From Parapristionchus giblindavisi (Eukaryota > Nematoda > Chromadorea > Rhabditida > Diplogasteridae), in NCBI GenBank assembly GCA_943737045.1, contig CALSFV010000121.1, positions 109,698 through 173,697 of the forward strand: 64,000 nt of DNA, written 5' to 3'. The notes beneath the pieces were generated by a model. The model saw nothing but the letters and a program-made list of their open reading frames with translations. It did not search any database and was not told the DNA's origin. Each line of letters opens with the position of its first letter. Positions within the stretch are counted from its first letter, which is position 1. Made by a program: the position numbers and the translations under genes. Below are positions 7,015-18,600 of this stretch, piece by piece.

Positions 7015-8443
7015 CAGCATGATCTTATCTCTTCCTCCCTTCTCCGTCACCTTGCACTCCTCTTCTCCCTTCTCCATGAGCTCGATCGCGCGCAGAGACC
7101 ATTCCTTAAATATTATTTTCAAATATATTTTACATGTGAGAAATTAAATTTTGCACATGTCCTCAAGAAAAATCAGTATCGATCCGTTTCAAACAACACC
7201 TTGCATGGTCTCGATGCAATTGCTACAACAGAAAAATCAATAGTCTCACCGTTTTCTCATCTCGAGACAGCTCTTCAAACTTGTCGAGAGCCTTCTGGAG
7301 ATCGTGTTGGATGAAGGAACGAAGCACGTGTGCCGCGCCACATTCTCTGAATGAAGCAATCGATAATTTATAACGTCAACCAATCGATAATTGTTAGTCA
7401 AGTAATATCAGCGTAGCTAATAAATATCAAAAAAACCACTCAGGCGCTCTATACAAACGTCTCTCCTGGTCGAATCTGGGCAACCCCCATGCTTCTGAGT
7501 GATTCCCTGGTCGAATCTGGGCTAGCCCCTTGCTTCTGAGTGATTCCCTGGTCGAATCTGGGCTAGCCCCTTGCTTCTGAGTGATTCCCTGGTCGAATCT
7601 GGGCTAGCCCCTTGCTTCTGAGTGATACCCTGGTCGAATCTGGGCTAGATCCTTGCTTCTGAGTGATTCCCTGGTCGAATCTGGGCTAGCCCCTTGCTTC
7701 TTAGTGATTCCCTGGTCGAATCTGGCCTAGCCCCTTGCTTCTGAGTGATACCCTGGTCGCATCTGGGCTAGCCCCTTGCTTCTGAGTGATTCCCTGGTCG
7801 AATCTGGGCTAGCCCCTTGCTTCTGAGTGATTCCCTGGTCGAATCTGGGCTAGCCCCTTGCTTCTGAGTGATTCCCTGGTCGAATCTGGGCTAGCCCCTT
7901 GCTTCTTAGTGATTCCCTTGTTGAATCTGGGCTAGCCCCTTGCTTCTGAGTGATACCCTGGTCGCATCTGGGCTAGCCCCTTGCTTCTGAGTGATTCCCT
8001 GGTCGAATCTGGGCTAGCCCCTTGCTTCTGAGAGATTCCCTGGTCGAATCTGGGCTAGCCCCTTGCTTCTGAGTGATTCCCTAGTCGAATCTGGGCTAGC
8101 CCCTTGCTTCTGAGTGATTCCCTGGTCGAATCTGGGCAACCCCCATGCTTCTGAGTGATTCCCTGGTCGAATCTGGGCTAGCCCCTTGCTTCTGAGTGAT
8201 TCCCTGGTCGAATCTGGGCTAGCCCCTTGCTTCTGAGTGATTCCCTATTCGAATCTGGGCTAGCCCCTTGCTTCTGAGTGATTCCCTGGTCGAATCTGGG
8301 CTAGCCCCTTGCTTCTGAGTGATTCCCTGGTCGAATCTGGAGTAGCCCCTTGCTTCTGAGTGATACCCTGGTCGAATCTGGGCTAGCCCCTTGCTTCTGA
8401 GTGATTCCCTGGTCGAATCTGGGCTAGCCCCTTGCTTCTGAGT

Positions 8444-9660
8444 GATACTCTGGTCGAATCTGGGCTAGCCCCTTGCTTCTGAGTGATTCCCTATTCGAAT
8501 CTGGGCTAGCCCCTTGCTTCTGAGTGATTCCCTGGTCGAATCTGGGCTAGCCCCTTGCTTCTGAGTGATTCCCTGGTCGAATCTGGGCTAGCCCCTTGCT
8601 TCTGAGTGATACCCTGGTCGCATCTGGGCTAGCCCCTTACTTCTGAGTGATTCCCTATTCGAATCTGAGCTAGCCCCTTGCTTCTGAGTGATTCCCTGGT
8701 CGAATCTGGACTAGCCCCTTGCTTCTGAGTGATTCCCTGGTCGAATCTGGGCAACCCCCATGCTTCTGAATGATTCCCTGGTCGAATCTGGGCTAGCCCC
8801 TTGCTTCTGAGTGATTCCCTGGTCGAATCTGGGCTAGCCCCTTGCTTCTGAGTGATTCCCTGGTCGAATCTGGGCTAGCCCCTTGCTTCTGAGTGATACC
8901 CTGGTCGAATCTGGGCTAGCCCCTTGCTTCTGAGTGATACCCTGGTCGAATCTGGGCTAGATCCTTGCTTCTGAGTGATTCCCTGGTCGAATCTGGGCTA
9001 GCCCCTTGCTTCTGAGTGATACCCTGGTCGAATCTGGGCTAGCCCCTTGCTTCTGAGTGATTCCCTGGTCGAATCTGGGCTAGCCCCTTGCTTCTGAGTG
9101 ATACTCTGGTCGAATCTGGGCTAGCCCCTTGCTTCTGAGTGATTCCCTATTCGAATCTGGGCTAGCCCCTTGCTTCTGAGTGATTCCCTGGTCGAATCTG
9201 GGCTAGCCCCTTGCTTCTGAGTGATTCCCTGGTCGAATCTGGGCTAGCCCCTTGCTTCTGAGTGATACCCTGGTCGCATCTGGGCTAGCCCCTTACTTCT
9301 GAGTGATTCCCTATTCGAATCTGAGCTAGCCCCTTGCTTCTGAGTGATTCCCTGGTCGAATCTGGACTAGCCCCTTGCTTCTGAGTGATTCCCTGGTCGA
9401 ATCTGGGCAACCCCCATGCTTCTGAATGATTCCCTGGTCGAATCTGGGCTAGCCCCTTGCTTCTGAGTGATTCCCTGGTCGAATCTGGGCTAGCCCCTTG
9501 CTTCTGAGTGATTCCCTGGTCGAATCTGGGCTAGCCCCTTGCTTCTGAGTGATACCCTGGTCGAATCTGGGCTAGCCCCTTGCTTCTGAGTGATACCCTG
9601 GTCGAATCTGGGCTAGATCCTTGCTTCTGAGTGATTCCCTGGTCGAATCTGGGCTAGCCC
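8444..9660 (+). repeat. Higher-order repeat, 656-bp period (16 units)
   Basis: Diagnostic variants recur exactly 656 bp apart: GATACTCTGG at 8444 and 9100, CTATTCGAATCTGAGC at 8655 and 9311, GGACTAG at 8708 and 9364, and CTAGATCC with ATCC at 8961 and 9617. The period is 16 x 41, so a 16-unit block was duplicated in tandem. Confidence 0.85.
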
Positions 9661-12600
9661 CTTGCTTCTTAGTGATTCCCTGGTCGAATCTGGGCTAGCC
9701 CCTTGCTTCTGAGTGATACCATGGTCGCATCTGGGCTAGCCCCTTGCTTCTGAGTGATTCCCTGGTCGAATCTGGGCTAGCCCCTTGCTTCTGAGTGATT
9801 CCCTGGTCGAATCTGGGCTAGCCCCTTGCTTCTGAGTGATTCCCTGGTCGAATCTGGGCAACCCCCATGCTTCTGAGTGATTCCCTGGTCGAATCTGGGC
9901 TAGCCCCTTGCTTCTGAGTGATTCCCTGGTCGAATCTGGGCTAGCCCCTTGCTTCTGAGTGATACCCTGTTCGAATCTCCCCTTGCTTCTGAGTGATTCC
10001 CTGGTCGAATCTGGGCTAGCCCCTTGCTTCTGAGTGATTCCCTGGTCGAATCTGGGCTAGCCGCTTGCTTCTGAATGATTCCCTGGTCGAATCTGGGCTA
10101 GCCCCTTGCTTCTGAGTGATACCCTGTTCGAATCTCCCCTTGCTTCTGAGTGATTCCCTGGTCGAATCTGGGCTAGCCCCTTGCTTCTGAGTGATTCCCT
10201 GGTCGAATCTGGGCTAGCCGCTTGCTTCTGAATGATTCCCTGGTCGAATCTGGGCTAGCCCCTTGCTTCTGAGTGATTCCCTGGTCGAATCTGGGCTAGC
10301 CCCTTGCTTCTGAGTGATTCCCTGGTCGAATCTGGGCTAGCCCCTTGCTTCTGAGTGATACCCTGGTCGAATCTGGGCTAGCCCCTTGCTTCTGAGTGAT
10401 TCCCTGGTCGAATCTGGGCTAGCCCCTTGCTTCTGAGTGATACTCTGGTCGAATCTGGGCTAGCCCCTTGCTTCTGAGTGATTCCCTATTCGAATCTGGG
10501 CTAGCCCCTTGCTTCTGAGTGATTCCCTGGTCGAATCTGGGCTAGCCCCTTGCTTCTGAGTGATTCCCTGGTCGAATCTGGGCTAGCCCCTTGCTTCTGA
10601 GTGATACCCTGGTCGCATCTGGGCTAGCCCCTTACTTCTGAGTGATTCCCTATTCGAATCTGGGCTATCCCCTTGCTTCTGAGTGATTCCCTGGTCGAAT
10701 CTGGGCTAGCCCCTTGCTTCTGATTGATTCCCTGGTCGAATCTGGGCTAGCCCCTTGCTTCTGAATGATTCCCTGGTCGAATCTGGGCTAGCCCCTTGCT
10801 TCTGAGTGATTCCCTGGTCGAATCTGGGCTATCCCCTTGCTTCTGAGTGATTCTCTGGTCGAATCTGGGCTAGCCCCTTGCTTCTGAGTGATACCCTGGT
10901 CGAATCTGGGCTAGCCCCTTGCTTCTGAGTGATTCCCTGGTCGAATCTGGGCTAGCCCCTTGCTTCTGAGTGATACTCTGGTCGAATCTGGGCTAGCCCC
11001 TTGCTTCTGAGTGATTCCCTGGTCGAATCTGGGCTAGCCCCTTGCTTCTGAGTGATTCCCTGGTCGAATCTGGGCTAGCCCCTTGCTTCTGAGTGATTCC
11101 CTGGTCGAATCTGGGCTAGCCCCTTGCTTCTGAGTGATACCCTGGTCGCATCTGGGCTAGCCCCTTACTTCTGAGTGATTCCCTATTCGAATCTGGGCTA
11201 GCCCCTTGCTTCTGAGTGATTCCCTGGTCGAATCTGGGCTAGCCCCTTGCTTCTGATTGATTCCCTGGTCGAATCTGGGCTAGATCCTTGCTTCTGAGTG
11301 ATTCCCTGGTCGAATCTGGGCTAGCCCCTTGCTTCTTAGTGATTCCCTGGTCGAATCTGGACTAGCCCCTTGCTTCTGAGTGATACCCTGGTCGCATCTG
11401 GGCTAGCCCCTTGCTTCTGAGTGATTCCCTGGTCGAATCTGGGCTAGCCCCTTGCTTCTGAGTGATTCCCTGGTCGAATCTGGGCTAGCCCCTTGCTTCT
11501 GAGTGATTCCCTGGTCGAATCTGGGCTAGCCCCTTGCTTCTTAGTGATTCCCTTGTTGAATCTGGGCTAGCCCCTTGCTTCTGAGTGATACCCTGGTCGC
11601 ATCTGGGCTAGCCCCTTGCTTCTGAGTGATTCCCTGGTCGAATCTGGGCTAGCCCCTTGCTTCTGAGTGATTCCCTGGTCGAATCTGGGCTAGCCGCTTG
11701 CTTCTGAATGATTCCCTGGTCGAATCTGGGCTAGCCCCTTGCTTCTGAGTGATTCCCTGGTCGAATCTGGGCTAGCCCCTTGCTTCTGAGTGATACCCTG
11801 GTCGCATCTGGGCTAGCCCCTTACTTCTGAGTGATTCCCTATTCGAATCTGGGCTATCCCCTTGCTTCTGAGTGATTCCCTGGTCGAATCTGGGCTAGCC
11901 CCTTGCTTCTGATTGATTCCCTGGTCGAATCTGGGCTAGCCCCTTGCTTCTGAATGATTCCCTGGTCGAATCTGGGCTAGCCCCTTGCTTCTGAGTGATT
12001 CCCTGGTCGAATCTGGGCTATCCCCTTGCTTCTGAGTGATTCCCTGGTCGAATCTGGGCTAGCCCCTTGCTTCTGAGTGATACCCTGGTCGAATCTGGGC
12101 TAGCCCCTTGCTTCTGAGTGATTCCCTGGTCGAATCTGGGCTAGCCCCTTGCTTCTGAGTGATACTCTGGTCGAATCTGGGCTAGCCCCTTGCTTCTGAG
12201 TGATTCCCTGGTCGAATCTGGGCTAGCCCCTTGCTTCTGAGTGATTCCCTGGTCGAATCTGGGCTAGCCCCTTGCTTCTGAGTGATTCCCTGGTCGAATC
12301 TGGGCTAGCCCCTTGCTTCTGAGTGATACCCTGGTCGCATCTGGGCTAGCCCCTTACTTCTGAGTGATTCCCTATTCGAATCTGGGCTAGCCCCTTGCTT
12401 CTGAGTGATTCCCTGGTCGAATCTGGGCTAGCCCCTTGCTTCTGAGTGATTCCCTGGTCGAATCTGGGCTATCCCCTTGCTTCTGAGTGATTCCCTGGTC
12501 GAATCTGGGCTAGCCCCTTGCTTCTGAGTGATACCCTGGTCGAATCTGGGCTAGCCCCTTGCTTCTGAGTGATTCCCTGGTCGAATCTGGGCTAGCCCCT

Positions 12601-15600
12601 TGCTTCTGAGTGATACTCTGGTCGAATCTGGGCTAGCCCCTTGCTTCTGAGTGATTCCCTGGTCGAATCTGGGCTAGCCCCTTGCTTCTGAGTGATTCCC
12701 TGGTCGAATCTGGGCTAGCCCCTTGCTTCTGAGTGATTCCCTGGTCGAATCTGGGCTAGCCCCTTGCTTCTGAGTGATTCCCTGGTCGAATCTGGGCTAG
12801 CCCCTTGCTTCTGAGTGATTCCCTGGTCGAATCTGGGCTATCCCCTTGCTTCTGAGTGATTCCCTGGTCGAATCTGGGCTAGCCCCTTGCTTCTGAGTGA
12901 TACCCTGGTCGAATCTGGGCTAGCCCCTTGCTTCTGAGTGATTCCCTGGTCGAATCTGGGCTAGCCCCTTGCTTCTGAGTGATACTCTGGTCGAATCTGG
13001 GCTAGCCCCTTGCTTCTGAGTGATTCCCTGGTCGAATCTGGGCTAGCCCCTTGCTTCTGAGTGATTCCCTGGTCGAATCTGGGCTAGCCCCTTGCTTCTG
13101 AGTGATACTCTGGTCGAATCTGGGCTAGCCCCTTGCTTCTGAGTGATTCCCTGGTCGAATCTGGGCTAGCCCCTTGCTTCTGAGTGATTCCCTGGTCGAA
13201 TCTGGGCTAGCCCCTTGCTTCTGAGTGATTCCCTGGTCGAATCTGGGCTAGCCCCTTGCTTCTGAGTGATACCCTGGTCGCATCTGGGCTAGCCCCTTAC
13301 TTCTGAGTGATTCCCTATTCGAATCTGGGCTAGCCCCTTGCTTCTGAGTGATTCCCTGGTCGAATCTGGGCTAGCCCCTTGCTTCTGAGTGATTCCCTGG
13401 TCGAATCTGGGCTATCCCCTTGCTTCTGAGTGATTCCCTGGTCGAATCTGGGCTAGCCCCTTGCTTCTGAGTGATACCCTGGTCGAATCTGGGCTAGCCC
13501 CTTGCTTCTGAGTGATTCCCTGGTCGAATCTGGGCTAGCCCCTTGCTTCTGAGTGATACTCTGGTCGAATCTGGGCTAGCCCCTTGCTTCTGAGTGATTC
13601 CCTGGTCGAATCTGGGCTAGCCCCTTGCTTCTGAGTGATTCCCTGGTCGAATCTGGGCTAGCCCCTTGCTTCTGAGTGATTCCCTGGTCGAATCTGGGCT
13701 AGCCCCTTGCTTCTGAGTGATTCCCTGGTCGAATCTGGGCTAGCCCCTTGCTTCTGAGTGATTCCCTGGTCGAATCTGGGCTATCCCCTTGCTTCTGAGT
13801 GATTCCCTGGTCGAATCTGGGCTAGCCCCTTGCTTCTGAGTGATACCCTGGTCGAATCTGGGCTAGCCCCTTGCTTCTGAGTGATTCCCTGGTCGAATCT
13901 GGGCTAGCCCCTTGCTTCTGAGTGATACTCTGGTCGAATCTGGGCTAGCCCCTTGCTTCTGAGTGATTCCCTGGTCGAATCTGGGCTAGCCCCTTGCTTC
14001 TGAGTGATTCCCTGGTCGAATCTGGGCTAGCCCCTTGCTTCTGAGTGATTCCCTGGTCGAATCTGGGCTATCCCCTTGCTTCTGAGTGATTCCCTGGTCG
14101 AATCTGGGCTAGCCCCTTGCTTCTGAGTGATACCCTGGTCGAATCTGGGCTAGCCCCTTGCTTCTGAGTGATTCCCTGGTCGAATCTGGGCTAGCCCCTT
14201 GCTTCTGAGTGATACTCTGGTCGAATCTGGGCTAGCCCCTTGCTTCTGAGTGATTCCCTGGTCGAATCTGGGCTAGCCCCTTGCTTCTGAGTGATTCCCT
14301 GGTCGAATCTGGGCTAGCCCCTTGCTTCTGAGTGATTCCCTGGTCGAATCTGGGCTAGCCCCTTGCTTCTTAGTGATTCCCTGGTCGAATCTGGACTAGC
14401 CCCTTGCTTCTGAGTGATACCCTGGTCGCATCTGGGCTAGCCCCTTGCTTCTGAGTGATTCCCTGGTCGAATCTGGGCTAGCCCCTTGCTTCTGAGTGAT
14501 TCCCTGGTCGAATCTGGGCTAGCCCCTTGCTTCTGAGTGATTCCCTGGTCGAATCTGGGCTAGCCCCTTGCTTCTTAGTGATTCCCTTGTTGAATCTGGG
14601 CTAGCCCCTTGCTTCTGAGTGATACCCTGGTCGCATCTGGGCTAGCCCCTTGCTTCTGAGTGATTCCCTGGTCGAATCTGGGCTAGCCCCTTGCTTCTGA
14701 GAGATTCCCTGGTCGAATCTGGGCTAGCCCCTTGCTTCTGAGTGATTCCCTAGTCGAATCTGGGCTAGCCCCTTGCTTCTGAGTGATTCCCTGGTCGAAT
14801 CTGGGCTAGCCCCTTGCTTCTGAGTGATACTCTGGTCGAATCTGGGCTAGCCCCTTGCTTCTGAGTGATTCCCTATTCGAATCTGGGCTAGCCCCTTGCT
14901 TCTGAGTGATTCCCTGGTCGAATCTGGGCTAGCCCCTTGCTTCTGAGTGATTCCCTGGTCGAATCTGGGCTAGCCCCTTGCTTCTGAGTGATTCCCTGGT
15001 CGAATCTGGGCTAGCCCCTTGCTTCTGAGTGATACTCTGGTCGAATCTGGGCTAGCCCCTTGCTTCTGAGTGATTCCCTGGTCGAATCTGGGCTAGCCCC
15101 TTGCTTCTGAGTGATTCCCTGGTCGAATCTGGGCTAGCCCCTTGCTTCTGAGTGATTCCCTGGTCGAATCTGGGCTAGCCCCTTGCTTCTTAGTGATTCC
15201 CTGGTCGAATCTGGACTAGCCCCTTGCTTCTGAGTGATACCCTGGTCGCATCTGGGCTAGCCCCTTGCTTCTGAGTGATTCCCTGGTCGAATCTGGGCTA
15301 GCCCCTTGCTTCTGAGTGATTCCCTGGTCGAATCTGGGCTAGCCCCTTGCTTCTGAGTGATTCCCTGGTCGAATCTGGGCTAGCCCCTTGCTTCTTAGTC
15401 ATTCCCTTGTTGAATCTGGGCTAGCCCCTTGCTTCTGAGTGATACCCTGGTCGCATCTGGGCTAGCCCCTTGCTTCTGAGTGATTCCCTGGTCGAATCTG
15501 GGCTAGCCCCTTGCTTCTGAGAGATTCCCTGGTCGAATCTGGGCTAGCCCCTTGCTTCTGAGTGATTCCCTAGTCGAATCTGGGCTAGCCCCTTGCTTCT

Positions 15601-18600
15601 GAGTGATTCCCTGGTCGAATCTGGGCTAGCCCCTTGCTTCTGAGTGATACTCTGGTCGAATCTGGGCTAGCCCCTTGCTTCTGAGTGATTCCCTATTCGA
15701 ATCTGGGCTAGCCCCTTGCTTCTGAGTGATTCCCTGGTCGAATCTGGGCTAGCCCCTTGCTTCTGAGTGATTCCCTGGTCGAATCTGGGCTAGCCCCTTG
15801 CTTCTGAGTGATACCCTGGTCGCATCTGGGCTAGCCCCTTACTTCTGAGTGATTCCCTATTCGAATCTGGGCTATCCCCTTGCTTCTGAGTGATTCCCTG
15901 GTCGAATCTGGGCTAGCCCCTTGCTTCTGATTGATTCCCTGGTCGAATCTGGGCTAGCCCCTTGCTTCTGAATGATTCCCTGGTCGAATCTGGGCTAGCC
16001 CCTTGCTTCTGAGTGATTCCCTGGTCGAATCTGGGCTATCCCCTTGCTTCTGAGTGATTCCCTGGTCGAATCTGGGCTATCCCCTTGCTTCTGAGTGATT
16101 CCCTGGTCGAATCTGGGCTAGCCCCTTGCTTCTGAGTGATTCCCTGGTCGAATCTGGGCTAGCCCCTTGCTTCTGAGTGATTCCCTGGTCGAATCTGGGC
16201 TAGCCCCTTGCTTCTGAGTGATTCCCTGGTCGAATCTGGGCTAGCCCCTTGCTTCTGAGTGATTCCCTAGTCGAATCTGGGCTAGCCCCTTGCTTCTGAG
16301 TGATTCCCTGGTCGAATCTGGGCTAGCCCCTTGCTTCTGAGTGATACTCTGGTCGAATCTGGGCTAGCCCCTTGCTTCTGAGTGATTCCCTATTCGAATC
16401 TGGGCTAGCCCCTTGCTTCTGAGTGATTCCCTGGTCGAATCTGGGCTAGCCCCTTGCTTCTGAGTGATTCCCTGGTCGAATCTGGGCTAGCCCCTTGCTT
16501 CTGAGTGATACCCTGGTCGCATCTGGGCTAGCCCCTTACTTCTGAGTGATTCCCTATTCGAATCTGGGCTATCCCCTTGCTTCTGAGTGATTCCCTGGTC
16601 GAATCTGGGCTAGCCCCTTGCTTCTGATTGATTCCCTGGTCGAATCTGGGCTAGCCCCTTGCTTCTGAATGATTCCCTGGTCGAATCTGGGCTAGCCCCT
16701 TGCTTCTGAGTGATTCCCTGGTCGAATCTCGGCTAGCCCCTTGCTTCTGAGTGATTCCCTGGTCGAATCTGGGCTATCCCCTTGCTTCTGAGTGATTCCC
16801 TGGTCGAATCTGGGCTAGCCCCTTGCTTCTGAGTGATACCCTGGTCGAATCTGGGCTAGCCCCTTGCTTCTGAGTGATTCCCTGGTCGAATCTGGGCTAG
16901 CCCCTTGCTTCTGAGTGATACTCTGGTCGAATCTGGGCTAGCCCCTTGCTTCTGAGTGATTCCCTGGTCGAATCTGGGCTAGCCCCTTGCTTCTGAGTGA
17001 TTCCCTGGTCGAATCTGGGCTAGCCCCTTGCTTCTGAGTGATTCCCTGGTCGAATCTGGGCTAGCCCCTTGCTTCTGAGTGATACCCTGGTCGCATCTGG
17101 GCTAGCCCCTTGCTTCTGAGTGATTCCCTGGTCGAATCTGGGCTAGCCCCTTGCTTCTGAGTGATACCCTGGTCGAATCTGGGCTAGCCCCTTGCTTCTG
17201 AGTGATTCCCTGGTCGAATCTGGGCTAGCCCCTTGCTTCTGAGTGATTCCCTGGTCGAATCTGGGCTAGCCCCTTGCTTCTGAGTGATTCCCTGGTCGAA
17301 TCTGGGCTAGCCCCTTGCTTCTGAGTGATTCCCTGGTCGAATCTGGGCTAGCCCCTTGCTTCTGAGTGATTCCCTGGTCGAATCTGGGCTAGCCCCTTGC
17401 TTCTGAGTGATTCCCTGGTCGAATCTGGGCTATCCCCTTGCTTCTGAGTGATTCCCTGGTCGAATCTGGGCTAGCCCCTTGCTTCTGAGTGATACCCTGG
17501 TCGAATCTGGGCTAGCCCCTTGCTTCTGAGTGATACCCTGGTCGCATCTGGGCTAGCCCCTTGCTTCTGAGTGATTCCCTGGTCGAATCTGGGCTAGCCC
17601 CTTGCTTCTGAGAGATTCCCTGGTCGAATCTGGGCTAGCCCCTTGCTTCTGAGTGATTCCCTAGTCGAATCTGGGCTAGCCCCTTGCTTCTGAGTGATTC
17701 CCTGGTCGAATCTGGGCAACCCCCATGCTTCTGAGTGATTCCCTGGTCGAATCTGGGCTAGCCCCTTGCTTCTGAGTGATTCCCTGGTCGAATCTGGGCT
17801 AGCCCCTTGCTTCTGAGTGATTCCCTATTCGAATCTGGGCTAGCCCCTTGCTTCTGAGTGATTCCCTGGTCGAATCTGGGCTAGCCCCTTGCTTCTGAGT
17901 GATTCCCTGGTCGAATCTGGGCTAGCCCCTTGCTTCTGAGTGATTCCCTATTCGAATCTGGGCTAGCCCCTTGCTTCTGAGTGATTCCCTGGTCGAATCT
18001 GGGCTAGCCCCTTGCTTCTGAGTGATTCCCTGGTCGAATCTGGGGTAGCCCCTTGCTTCTGAGTGATACCCTGGTCGAATCTGGGCTAGCCCCTTGCTTC
18101 TGAGTGATTCCCTGGTCGAATCTGGGCTAGCCCCTTGCTTCTGAGTGATACCCTGGTCGCATCTGGGCTAGCCCCTTACTTCTGAGTGATTCCCTATTCG
18201 AATCTGGGCTATCCCCTTGCTTCTGAGTGATTCCCTGGTCGAATCTGGGCTAGCCCCTTGCTTCTGATTGATTCCCTGGTCGAATCTGGGCTAGCCCCTT
18301 GCTTCTGAATGATTCCCTGGTCGAATCTGGGCTAGCCCCTTGCTTCTGAGTGATTCCCTGGTCGAATCTGGGCTATCCCCTTGCTTCTGAGTGATTCCCT
18401 GGTCGAATCTGGGCTATCCCCTTGCTTCTGAGTGATTCCCTGGTCGAATCTGGGCTAGCCCCTTGCTTCTGAGTGATTCCCTGGTCGAATCTGGGCTAGC
18501 CCCTTGCTTCTGAGTGATTCCCTGGTCGAATCTGGGCTAGCCCCTTGCTTCTGAGTGATTCCCTGGTCGAATCTGGGCTAGCCCCTTGCTTCTGAGTGAT

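Larger units (their letters stand above)
5077..7346 (-). pseudogene. Decayed multi-exon gene, unrecognised, exons upstream of H2A piece
   Basis: Five minus-strand exon-like segments have nematode-type splice sites. 7250-7346 encodes ECGAAHVLRS then FIQHDLQKALDKFEELSRDE. 7015-7104 continues in phase (EWSLRAIELMEKGEEECKVT). 6380-6463 holds MSVISLCGSLHEEKDETN in a frame that needs a shift from the previous exon. 5502-5568 reads ATVLIPCAAI, an in-frame TAA, then EERVTVVADD. 5077-5184 reads VGEDQSLIMTNP, TAA, then SVDSSKFTFIEKTKLDQMEK and SIK. The charged, helix-like residues look like genuine protein remains, but two premature TAA codons and a phase break indicate decay. I do not recognise the family. 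The last exon ends in phase 0, as the H2A exon at 4761-4925 begins. The 41-bp array starts about 115 bp upstream of the first exon and may have separated the gene from its 5' end. Confidence 0.4.
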
